Assembly (NCBI GenBank): GCA_965220895.1
Contig: OZ244850.1
Coordinates: 372,001-436,000, forward strand
Direction of reading: 5' to 3'
DNA length: 64,000 nucleotides
Origin: WTFY01 sp965220895
GTDB taxonomy: Bacteria > Pseudomonadota > Gammaproteobacteria > UBA4575
Numbering within the stretch: the first letter of the stretch is position 1; each line of letters begins with the position of its first letter. Made by a program: the position numbers and the translations under genes. This document shows, piece after piece, positions 42,609 to 50,961 of the stretch. The notes below the pieces were generated by a model. It saw only the letters and a program-made list of their open reading frames with translations. It had not been told where the DNA came from and ran no database searches.

Positions 42609-44813
42609 TCAAGTCGGGTCCCGCCCTGAGGGTCCCTGGCCAATTCGCCCGGCCAGAAGGTAGCGGTAGAGCTTGAGTGCAAGCCGTGCCTGCTTCTCTT
42701 CCAGGCGCTCGAGCGCTGCCGGCGTCAACGCCATCGTAATGCAGTCATCGTCTGCTGCTACATACGCCGTGTCCTCCGATTGGGCCGAGCCCGGACCAAT
42801 CGCATCGCCTGGGCCACACTGGTAAAGGCGCGTACCCTCAGCATCGTAGGCAGAAGCCCTCCCGGCAAGCAGCAGTTGCAGATCTCCGCCTGCCGACTCC
42901 CCGCCGACGATGGTATCCCCTGCGGCATGCTGGCAATGATCCAGCCAGGGCTGGAGTTTCGAAGTCAGTGCCTCAAAACGTGCCTGCCAGTCCAGATAAT
43001 GCTCAAGCTCACCGGCGGCACTCTCCAGCAGCTTTGAGCGCTTGGCATCGGAGGTATCCGCCTCCCGTTTCCAGGCTGCAATGACCAAGTCTTCACAGCG
43101 TTCCAGCGCCTGGTCCGCATCCGGCTCGAGATGGAGCGCGGAGTGCACAGCGGGTGCCAAGTTGTGCATGAGTCCGGTGTGCAGCGCCTCCGGCAAGCTG
43201 CACAGCACGACCGGCACTGCAGAGGCATGCACATTCTTCAAGAACCGGCTCAGCACATGCAGCGCAGAGGCATCAAAGCCGGTCACGCCGGCGAAATCAA
43301 GCAACAGGCAGGCAGGGCGCTCCGTGCGGTCCAGTGACTTCTGCAGCTTCTCGATCAAAGGACAGATGCTGCCGAAGAAGAGATAACCGCGCAAACGGTA
43401 GGCACGCACCCGCTCGCCGGCATCCCGCAGGATGGCATGCTCGGGAACCGAGCGGACCTTGCGGCTTCTGCGTTCACGCGCGCTGTAGCTGGACTCGACC
43501 GGGTCGACCCGGCTGAAGTGCACGGCAAAAAATGCCAGTGTGGCCGCCATACCGACGCCCACACCTTCGAGCAGCCCAAACACGATCACCGTAAAGACGA
43601 TGAGCACGAGGATCAGGTATTCAGACCACGGGAGCTGCCGACGGCTTCGAAAAAGTCCTTCGTCCAGCATGCCGATGCCTGCAAAAATCAGTATCCCGCC
43701 AAGCAGGGACACAGGAATCAGCTCCAGGATCCCGTCACCCGCAAGCAGGGCCACCCCGAGGACCAGCGCCGCGACGATTCCCGTCAGCCGGGTATCGGCG
43801 CCAAACAATTTGCTTCTCAGGGAGGCGGGTACGATCATGTTTGCGGTGGTACCGCCTCCAAACCCGGCGATGATGCTAGCAAGTCCTGTGGCCCGGAACT
43901 CCCGATCCCAGTCCAGATCCTGATTGGCCACCAGCTCCAGCCCGGAAATATTCATGACTACGCAGATGAATGCGACCAGCACCAGGGTCAGGATATTCGG
44001 GATCTGGAGCGAAAGCGCAGCCCAGTCCACGTTGCCCAGATCGGCAACTTCCACCGGCGGCCACAGCTTTCCCTCGGTCGTGCTTGAAAACAGCAGGCCC
44101 GCCGTCCTCGCCTCTTCCGCCGACAAGCCGAGGGCCATCAGGGCCACATGGTAGGCCGCGACGGCAAGCACGATGCTTGCCGGTAGGATGATCACGTGTC
44201 CCCATCGTTTCATGGCCCAGTACAGGCCGACTCCGTACGCCACCCCCGGCGCCCACCTCCACCAGGTATCGGGTGCGAACAGCGAAGCCGGGCGCTGCCA
44301 GTGCAGCTCGGCTCCCATCTGGGCCAGTGCGGCAAGGCACACCACCCCGCCAATACCGGCAACAAATCCCCCGGCCACCGGATACGGAATGAAGCGCACC
44401 AGGTTGGCGGACCGGAAATGGCCGAGCAAAAAGCAGCCTGTGCCTGTGATCACCGCGCTCAGCACAAGCGCGGCCACGACGGTGACAAACCCAGTTTCGC
44501 CATCCATGCCTACCGTCGATGCAATCAGGGCCATCACGACAACAATTGCCGGTGACAGCCCCGATATCGCACCCCGGAATCCTCCTAATAATGCAATGAC
44601 CAGGCAGGCCGCAAAGTTTCCAAACAGCACGAGACCGACACCTTGAGAGACGAAGGGCGCCAGAGGCCCCGAAAAGATGAAGGCCGCGAAGGCAATTTCT
44701 GCAACCAGCAGATTCAGACCTGAAGTGATCCCTGCGGACAGCGCCGGGAATGCTTTCGGACCCCGCAAATCCAAGCGCAACTCGGCCCCGAGCCCCTGAA
44801 GCAGGGATCTCAC
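42609..44813 (-). CDS. SulP-family anion transporter with STAS and cyclic-nucleotide-binding-like domains
   Basis: Inner-membrane anion or bicarbonate transporter of about 734 residues. It starts at a GTG at 44813 preceded by AAAAGG; an ATG at 44894 would extend it. The membrane domain begins DLRGPKAFPALSAGITSGL and has the expected 12-14 segments (residues about 20-440). A STAS domain follows (ACLLLDFAGVTGFDASALHV, near 510). The last 120 residues (DHCQHAAGDTIVGGESAGG) have the layout of a cyclic-nucleotide-binding fold, although the ligand pocket looks degenerate. The substrate cannot be told. Confidence 0.88.
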   Translation of the reverse strand: MRSLLQGLGAELRLDLRGPKAFPALSAGITSGLNLLVAEIAFAAFIFSGPLAPFVSQGVGLVLFGNFAACLVIALLGGFRGAISGLSPAIVVVMALIASTVGMDGETGFVTVVAALVLSAVITGTGCFLLGHFRSANLVRFIPYPVAGGFVAGIGGVVCLAALAQMGAELHWQRPASLFAPDTWWRWAPGVAYGVGLYWAMKRWGHVIILPASIVLAVAAYHVALMALGLSAEEARTAGLLFSSTTEGKLWPPVEVADLGNVDWAALSLQIPNILTLVLVAFICVVMNISGLELVANQDLDWDREFRATGLASIIAGFGGGTTANMIVPASLRSKLFGADTRLTGIVAALVLGVALLAGDGILELIPVSLLGGILIFAGIGMLDEGLFRSRRQLPWSEYLILVLIVFTVIVFGLLEGVGVGMAATLAFFAVHFSRVDPVESSYSARERRSRKVRSVPEHAILRDAGERVRAYRLRGYLFFGSICPLIEKLQKSLDRTERPACLLLDFAGVTGFDASALHVLSRFLKNVHASAVPVVLCSLPEALHTGLMHNLAPAVHSALHLEPDADQALERCEDLVIAAWKREADTSDAKRSKLLESAAGELEHYLDWQARFEALTSKLQPWLDHCQHAAGDTIVGGESAGGDLQLLLAGRASAYDAEGTRLYQCGPGDAIGPGSAQSEDTAYVAADDDCITMALTPAALERLEEKQARLALKLYRYLLAGRIGQGPSGRDPT

Positions 44814-45047
44814 GAGAACATACCTTTTACTTTGGACAGGTGACGGCAATCCGACCGGAATGCATGGGGACCATGCTTTCGAGGGCCCTGACAAGAACCT
44901 GCATGGCCGGTCGCGGGACTTGCAATCGGGAATTTCCAGTGAACGGTCATCAGCCTGAACCTAGAGAAACCGGCGACACGGAAACAGCGTACCATGTCTC
45001 CGACGCGATCGCTCACTCGTGTGACCCGAGAGGGTCCCCTTGGACGG

Positions 45048-45124
45048 TGGTCGGGGCAGAGGGATTTGAACCCCCGACCCTCTGCTCCCAAAGCAGATGC
45101 GCTACCAGACTGCGCTATGCCCCG
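45048..45124 (-). tRNA. tRNA-Pro (anticodon TGG)
   Basis: On the minus strand the acceptor CGGGGCA pairs with TGCCCCG. The anticodon loop TTTGGGA gives TGG, GGGTTCAAATCCC forms the T arm and CCA is encoded. It lies between mpl and the SulP gene. Confidence 0.97.
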
Positions 45125-45218
45125 GTACCGGGTGTGTATCCTATACACAGGTGACTTCTAACCGAGCACGGATCATACGTCCCTGCTGCAACACGGGTCA
45201 ATGGCCCCGGGGGCGTAC

Positions 45219-46601
45219 TCAGTGAACAATCGTGGCTTCACGCCGGGTCAGCTGCAAAATCAGCCTGTCGGACAAGCCGTCAAAGCTGCCGTTGCTCAGG
45301 ATCAGGATGTTGTCGCCCTCTTTGAGATCACCCAGCAACAAGGTAATGATTGCATCCGTCGTCGCACAGACATGTGCAGGCGGACTCATCCGGTCGGCCA
45401 CTTCCTGGACGGACCACTGAAGCTCGTCAGGGGCATAGATCACCACGGAATCTGCCTCGTTGAATGCGTGCGCGAGCTGGTCCGTATGCACGCCCATGCG
45501 CATGGTATTGGAACCAGGCTCGAACACCGTCACGATCCGGCCCTGCGGCTGCTGTTCCCGAAATGCTGAAATGGTCGCCGTGATTGCGGTTGGGTGATGT
45601 GCAAAGTCATCGTACACGCGCACCCCGTTAAACGTCCCTTTGTGTTCCAGGCGGCGTTTGACGCCGGAAAAGGAAGCCAGGGCCCGCAGGGCCTCTCTCG
45701 GGGGTACCCCGACATGTTGTGCACCGGCCACCGCGGCCAGTGCGTTCGCAATATTGTGTCGACCGTACAGATCAAGTGTACCTTCTCCACAGGACTTGCC
45801 CTGCCTGAGCAGGGAAAACCCGGAAGTACGTATGTCGACCTCGTCTGCATACCAGGTGGCCGAAGAATCCTTCACGGAAAAGGATTCGCTGGCAGTCCAG
45901 CAACCCATTTCCATGACGTCCCGTATATTCGAGTCGTCGTTGTTGAATATCATGCGACCCTCGCTTGGCATGATACGCAGCAGGTGGTGGAACTGCCGCT
46001 GGATGTCCCGGATCCCGTCAAAGATATCCGCGTGGTCGAACTCCAGATTATTCAGTATCAGGGTATGCGGGCAGTAATGCAGGAATTTGGAGCGCTTGTC
46101 GAAAAATGCAGTGTCGTACTCATCGGCTTCGATCACGAAGTACTTCGATCCCCCCAGCCTTGAGGAGAACTCGAAATTCTCCGGCACCCCGCCAATCAGA
46201 AAGCCCGGCTCGTGCCCGCAACACTCCAGTATCCAGGCCAGCATGCTCGACACGGTGGTTTTGCCGTGCGTTCCGGCCACCGCAAGCACCCAGCGATCCT
46301 GCAGGACGTGATCGTGCAGCCAGGCCGGGCCGGAGGTGAAGGGCAGGCGGTTGTTGAGCAAGTACTCCACCACCTCGTTGCCGCGTGTCATGACGTTGCC
46401 GACAATGATCTGGTCCGGCAGGGGATAGAGGTGATCGACGGAATAGCCTTCCATGATCTCGATGCCGGCCATTTCAAGCTGCGTGCTCATCGGCGGATAG
46501 GCATTGGTATCCGAGCCGGAAACTTCGTGCCCCAGTTGCCGGGCAATAATGGCCAGACTGCCCATGAACGTGCCGCCAATGCCAAGGATATGAATACGCA
46601 T
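45219..46601 (-). CDS. mpl: UDP-N-acetylmuramate:L-alanyl-gamma-D-glutamyl-meso-diaminopimelate ligase
   Basis: Cytoplasmic enzyme that reattaches recycled murein tripeptide to UDP-MurNAc. From the ATG at 46601 it has 460 residues, the normal Mpl length. The Rossmann-like start MRIHILGIGGTFMGSLAIIA, the ATP loop VAGTHGKTTVSSMLAWIL near residue 110, FVIEADEYDTAFFDKRSKF and the C-terminal DDFAHHPTAI are diagnostic and distinguish it from MurC. The ATG shares its A with the stop of the upstream membrane-protein gene (TGATG), so translation is coupled. Confidence 0.96.
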   Translation of the reverse strand: MRIHILGIGGTFMGSLAIIARQLGHEVSGSDTNAYPPMSTQLEMAGIEIMEGYSVDHLYPLPDQIIVGNVMTRGNEVVEYLLNNRLPFTSGPAWLHDHVLQDRWVLAVAGTHGKTTVSSMLAWILECCGHEPGFLIGGVPENFEFSSRLGGSKYFVIEADEYDTAFFDKRSKFLHYCPHTLILNNLEFDHADIFDGIRDIQRQFHHLLRIMPSEGRMIFNNDDSNIRDVMEMGCWTASESFSVKDSSATWYADEVDIRTSGFSLLRQGKSCGEGTLDLYGRHNIANALAAVAGAQHVGVPPREALRALASFSGVKRRLEHKGTFNGVRVYDDFAHHPTAITATISAFREQQPQGRIVTVFEPGSNTMRMGVHTDQLAHAFNEADSVVIYAPDELQWSVQEVADRMSPPAHVCATTDAIITLLLGDLKEGDNILILSNGSFDGLSDRLILQLTRREATIVH

Positions 46602-47116
46602 CAGGCCGGCACGCTCCCTGACATGAACAATTCCAGCAACACGACCTGCAGCAGGGCATAACCCACGCTGATGGCGATGCCGTAGCTCATCGCACACGAC
46701 AGTGCCCTGCTGAATATATATCCGTACACGATGACGACCCATACGAAAAGCGCGAAGGCCGTCAGCGCAAAAAACAGCTCGGCGGTATGTCCGAGTTTCA
46801 GGTACCTCAGGGAGTAGCTGCCGGGAAGCGAGACAATGTTGATCAGGGTCACGGTCCCGAGCATTGCATTGAAGGTCTGCAGGAAGCGTTCCGGTTTATT
46901 GACCAGCAGGATCCTGGCAAACACGAACGAGAGAAACAACCCCGCGATACTAGCCAGCAGGGCAGCCGCCACGTCGTAGGCCATCGATCCGACCAGCACG
47001 GAAACAACGAGACTGACGGCCGTCACAACGCCCAGGAATACCCAGGAATACGGCAACACCTCCGGCCCTTCCCGCAGCAGGCATATGTTCAGATATGTCT
47101 TGAGCACATCGGTCAT
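46601..47116 (-). CDS. Inner-membrane protein, Yip1-like, function unknown
   Basis: About 171 residues from the ATG at 47116, with five hydrophobic segments (for instance YSWVFLGVVTAVSLVVSVLV and AELFFALTAFALFVWVVIVY). A TTG at 47146 that overlaps the lpxA stop is an alternative start. The layout resembles Yip1-domain proteins but no decisive motif is visible. It sits between an LpxA-type gene and mpl and is coupled to both, so an envelope role is a reasonable guess. Confidence 0.7.
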   Translation of the reverse strand: MTDVLKTYLNICLLREGPEVLPYSWVFLGVVTAVSLVVSVLVGSMAYDVAAALLASIAGLFLSFVFARILLVNKPERFLQTFNAMLGTVTLINIVSLPGSYSLRYLKLGHTAELFFALTAFALFVWVVIVYGYIFSRALSCAMSYGIAISVGYALLQVVLLELFMSGSVPA

Positions 47117-47142
47117 GTCAGGATGAACCCGCCGTATCCGGA

Positions 47143-47910
47143 TCAATCCTGCGGTTGCAAAAACCCGTAGATACCGCGCTTGGAGGGCGCCAGCATCCAG
47201 TCACGCAACAGTTCGATCTCGGGCGTGCCCCGCAGCTGTTCCGCGGGTTCTCCCTGTCGCAGACGCCGATAGGCCCGCTCCAGTTCGCTGTAGCGCTTGC
47301 CCTTGATCCCGGCACGGCGCAACCCGATGGCATTCAGCCGGTAGTGGCGCACAGGCTCGCCGCCCAGCAGGCAATACGGCATCACATCCTTGCGCACCGG
47401 GGTGTAACCGGCCACCATCGACAACGTCCCGATCCGGATGTGCTGGTGCGTGCCCACATGCCCCCCCAGGTTGGCCTTGTCGCCGATTTCGATATGCCCG
47501 CTTAACCCCACATAGGCTGTCAGTACGACCTCATCTCCCAGCTGGCAATCGTGTGCAACGTGTGAGTAGCCCATCAGGTAGCATCGGTTGCCAATCCGGG
47601 TCGGCACATCAGGACGGGTAGCACGGTGTGCCGTACAGTTTTCACGAAAGACGTTACCGTCGCCGATCTCCAGCCAGCTTTCCCCGCCGGCGAACGAAAG
47701 GTCCTGGGGCAACCCGCCCAGCACCACCTGGGCATGCAGTTGGTTATCCGCCCCCAGCCGCACATACCGGTGAACCACGCAATGCGGGCCGATCTCGGTA
47801 CCGGAATGTATGACCACATCCTCTTCCACCACGCTGTAGGGCCCCACGCTCACATGAGTATCGAGTTCCGCCCTGGGTGAGACGACTGCGGTGGGGTGTA
47901 TGTTTGGCAA
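47143..47910 (-). CDS. lpxA: LpxA-family acyl-ACP--UDP-N-acetylglucosamine O-acyltransferase
   Basis: First step of lipid A synthesis if orthologous. The 255-residue protein has the left-handed beta-helix hexapeptide pattern from residue 1 (NIHPTAVVSPRAELDTHVSV). It has GGLPQDLSFAGGESWLEIGD, the catalytic-His segment MGYSHVAHDCQLGD, and the C-terminal helical domain (NAIGLRRAGI). Several usually fixed positions differ from common LpxA. The gene is not in the normal lpxD-fabZ-lpxA-lpxB cluster but beside mpl. It could be a second, diverged copy, so the gene symbol is given with caution. Confidence 0.75.
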   Translation of the reverse strand: MPNIHPTAVVSPRAELDTHVSVGPYSVVEEDVVIHSGTEIGPHCVVHRYVRLGADNQLHAQVVLGGLPQDLSFAGGESWLEIGDGNVFRENCTAHRATRPDVPTRIGNRCYLMGYSHVAHDCQLGDEVVLTAYVGLSGHIEIGDKANLGGHVGTHQHIRIGTLSMVAGYTPVRKDVMPYCLLGGEPVRHYRLNAIGLRRAGIKGKRYSELERAYRRLRQGEPAEQLRGTPEIELLRDWMLAPSKRGIYGFLQPQD

Positions 47911-48029
47911 GCCTGGCTACCGGATCAAATTGCTGCACAGGGCAGTTTTACGGAAGTTCATGCAACGGTGTGCGGGCAATGCAATTGCGTGTGTGGATCC
48001 GGTCTTATTCTAGCAGAATCCGCTTGCAG

Positions 48030-50066
48030 TCAGGATTCCGGGCCTTGCGGGTCCTGCAGCAAGGCCAGCAGGTCTTCCTCCGCAAGCACGTCCACCCCAA
48101 GCGATTGAGCCTTGTCCACTTTCGAGCCCGGATTTTCCCCGGCGATCACTGCCGTGGTTTTCCGGGACACGCTGCCGGTGACTTTTGCACCCAGCGCCTT
48201 CAATTGCAGCGCAGCCTCGCCCCGACTGAACTTTTCCAGCCTGCCGGTGAGCACGAAAGTCTTCCCGGAAAGCGGTTGCTCCTGCTCATCGGGCCTGGGT
48301 TCGACCAGCCAGCCAATCATCCCTTCGCAGGTCAGTTCCGAAAGGATTTCACGGTTATGCGGCTGCCTGAAGAAAGCCGTGATATTTTCTGCAATGACCG
48401 GACCTACATCGGGCACTTCCTGCAGCGCTTCACAGTCTGCCTGCTGCAGGGGTTCCAGGTCTCGGAACTGGCCGGCAAGTGAAGCCGCCGTAGCTTCTCC
48501 GACCTCCCGGATGCCAAGTGCATAGATGAACCTGGCCAGCGTGGTGTCTTTGCTCTTCTCGATCGCCTCCAGCAGATTGGTGGCAGACAGCTCACCCATG
48601 AACTCCAGTTCGACGAGATCTTCCTTGGCGAGATGAAACAGGTCCTTCACGCTGCTGACCAGACCCTGGTCCACCAGCTGGTCCACCAGCTTGGTTCCCA
48701 GGCCTTCGATGTCCATCGCCTTCCTTGATGCAAAATGCCGGATCACGCCCTTGCGCTGTGCAGGACAGTACAAACCGCCGCTGCACCGGATCACGGCCTC
48801 GCCCTCAACCTGAACGACCTCCGAATCACATTCCGGGCACTTCCTTGGCACCTGGACGGGATCACTGCGCTTCGCCCCGGGGCCCAGGATCGTCTTCACG
48901 ACCTCCGGTATCACATCCCCGGCCCTTCGGATGATCACCCGGTCGCCGATGCGTACATCCTTGCGGTTCACTTCATCCATGTTGTGCAATGTGGCATTGC
49001 TGACGGTCGCTCCTCCAACGAACACGGGCTCGAGTTTTGCAACCGGAGTCAATGCACCCGTGCGACCGACCTGGAAACGGATATCTGCCACCCGGGTCGC
49101 CGCTTCCTGGGCCGGAAACTTGTGGGCCACCGCCCAGCGGGGTGCGCGCGAAACCATGCCCAGTACTTCCTGCGAGGCCAGATCATTGACCTTGTACACC
49201 ACCCCGTCCAGCTCGTAGTCCAGGGCAGCCCTTTTTTCGAGAACCGCTGCGTGATATTCCAGGCATCCCTGGCAACCGGACACCTGCCGGGCTTCGCCAC
49301 AGACTTTCAGTCCCATCTCCTTCAGATACTGCAACACACCGAACTGTGTGCGAACTGAAGTCTGCTTCACGGCACCCGTGGCATTATAGAAAAAGGCATC
49401 GAGCGGATACCCGGCCGTCTCCCGCGGATCGAGGCGCCGCAGGGCACCCGCTGCGGCGTTCCTGGGGTTCACAAAAGGTTTCTTGCCCTCGCCCCGGGCC
49501 TTCTCATTGATTTTCTCGAACCCCGTTTTCGACATGAACACCTCACCTCGCACTTCCAGTCTCTCCGGCAGGTCCGGGTGCTTTTGCAGGCGCAGCGGCA
49601 CTGATCGTATCGTGCGTATGTTTTCGGTAATGTCCTCTCCGGTAAACCCGTCTCCGCGTGTGGCACCGCGCACCAGGACACCATTTTCATACACCAGGCT
49701 CACGGCCAGGCCGTCGATCTTCGGTTCGGCGGTGTACTCGATCTCCCTGTCCTCTCCAAGCCGGTCCCGGATGCGGGTCTCAAAGGCCTCAAATTCCGCC
49801 GCGTCAAAGACGTTGCCCAATGACAGCATCGGTTCTGCATGTTCTGCCGGCGGGAATGCATCCGAGGGTTTCGCTCCGATACGCTGTGTAGGGGATGCGG
49901 GCGTAACCAGGTGCGGATGATCGGACTCCAGCTGTTGCAGGTTCCGAAAAAGGGCATCGTACTCGACATCCGGAATCAGCGGATCATCCAGCACGTGGTA
50001 CGCGTAGCTGTGCTGCTCCAGGGCCTCGCGCAACTGTTCAATTTTCTGCTCGATTGCGCGGGTCAT
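48030..50066 (-). CDS. ligA: NAD-dependent DNA ligase LigA
   Basis: Joins nicks in DNA during replication and repair. From the ATG at 50066 (AAGG eight bases upstream) it has 678 residues, standard for the family. In order it has domain Ia, the nucleotidyl-transfer motif AEPKIDGLAVSL with the lysine that takes AMP, the OB fold, a four-cysteine zinc finger (CPECDSEV and CSGGLYCPAQ), helix-hairpin-helix repeats around residues 500-580, and a C-terminal BRCT domain (GKTFVLTGRLEKFSR). It is the last gene of smc-zipA-ligA. Confidence 0.98.
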   Translation of the reverse strand: MTRAIEQKIEQLREALEQHSYAYHVLDDPLIPDVEYDALFRNLQQLESDHPHLVTPASPTQRIGAKPSDAFPPAEHAEPMLSLGNVFDAAEFEAFETRIRDRLGEDREIEYTAEPKIDGLAVSLVYENGVLVRGATRGDGFTGEDITENIRTIRSVPLRLQKHPDLPERLEVRGEVFMSKTGFEKINEKARGEGKKPFVNPRNAAAGALRRLDPRETAGYPLDAFFYNATGAVKQTSVRTQFGVLQYLKEMGLKVCGEARQVSGCQGCLEYHAAVLEKRAALDYELDGVVYKVNDLASQEVLGMVSRAPRWAVAHKFPAQEAATRVADIRFQVGRTGALTPVAKLEPVFVGGATVSNATLHNMDEVNRKDVRIGDRVIIRRAGDVIPEVVKTILGPGAKRSDPVQVPRKCPECDSEVVQVEGEAVIRCSGGLYCPAQRKGVIRHFASRKAMDIEGLGTKLVDQLVDQGLVSSVKDLFHLAKEDLVELEFMGELSATNLLEAIEKSKDTTLARFIYALGIREVGEATAASLAGQFRDLEPLQQADCEALQEVPDVGPVIAENITAFFRQPHNREILSELTCEGMIGWLVEPRPDEQEQPLSGKTFVLTGRLEKFSRGEAALQLKALGAKVTGSVSRKTTAVIAGENPGSKVDKAQSLGVDVLAEEDLLALLQDPQGPES

Positions 50067-50175
50067 CACCAAGCCTTGCCCCTGTATGCGATATGCAGAA
50101 GTCCGGACGGCTGCTGTCGCAGCAGGTAGGATTTAAGGCAGCAATCCCGCAACGCTTTCTGCGAGACCATGATCC

Positions 50176-50916
50176 CTATGTGTCTTGATCCTGACCTGGA
50201 TGCTTCAGACTGAAAAGCTGCACTTCTTCTTGCAGGTGGGCCACGGTTTGCTGGCTCAGGCGGTTGCGTGATTCATCGAATACCTCCCCTTGCAGGTACT
50301 CGGAAGCCCTTTTCGCTGCCTCATGCATGATGTTGAATGCCTTCAGGCCATTCTCGGGGCCCGGCAAACTCATCACGAAACTGATTCCCGGGGTTTCAAA
50401 CTCATCCATAGTATCCAGATCGAACGTACCCGGCTTGACTGCATTCAGGAGACTGTACATGGCTTTCCTGCCACTGAGCCGCTTGACCTTCTTATGGAAA
50501 ATGCGCATGTCGTCATACTCGAGATCCAGCTCCCGGACGAGGTCCATGATACCGGTGCCCTTGAATGCCTGGGGACGTCTTGCCATTACATGCAGCACCA
50601 CCAGCTTTTTCTCCGGATCTGCATCTTCCTCCCCGGTCTGCTGATCCTGGCCGCCGGCGGGTTCCTGGCTGGCCGGCTCTTCGGTCCTGTCACCGGGATA
50701 GTCCGGATTTTGCTGTATCACCTTGACCGGGCCGACGGACTCGATTTCGGAATCCAGGTCAGCATCCAGCGGGTTCAGCAGATCATCCTTTTCAAAATTG
50801 AATTCCTCGAATTCCTTTCTGCGGATTTTGCGTTTTTTGGCTCGTGTGAAGAAATACAGCATGACCAGAACGGCCAGTCCAGCCACCACCAGTCCGATAC
50901 GCAGCTCAATCACCAT
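50176..50916 (-). CDS. zipA: Cell division protein ZipA
   Basis: Bitopic inner-membrane protein that tethers FtsZ to the membrane. The 246-residue protein has the N-out membrane helix (LRIGLVVAGLAVLVMLYFFT), a basic patch (RAKKRKIRR) and a charged Pro/Gln-containing linker. The C-terminal FtsZ-binding domain begins around residue 100 (KKLVVLHVMARRPQAFKGTG) and includes GIMDLVRELDLEYDDMRIFH. It lies 45 bases after smc and upstream of ligA on the same strand. Confidence 0.95.
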   Translation of the reverse strand: MVIELRIGLVVAGLAVLVMLYFFTRAKKRKIRRKEFEEFNFEKDDLLNPLDADLDSEIESVGPVKVIQQNPDYPGDRTEEPASQEPAGGQDQQTGEEDADPEKKLVVLHVMARRPQAFKGTGIMDLVRELDLEYDDMRIFHKKVKRLSGRKAMYSLLNAVKPGTFDLDTMDEFETPGISFVMSLPGPENGLKAFNIMHEAAKRASEYLQGEVFDESRNRLSQQTVAHLQEEVQLFSLKHPGQDQDT

Positions 50917-50961
50917 GGCCTGTACACCGTGAGGTTGGTTGATCGTGTATGCACGGATTCT

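Noticed and set aside
45001..45047. GACCC/GGGTC hairpin after tRNA-Pro
   Set aside because: Five-base stem without a following T-run on the transcript strand.
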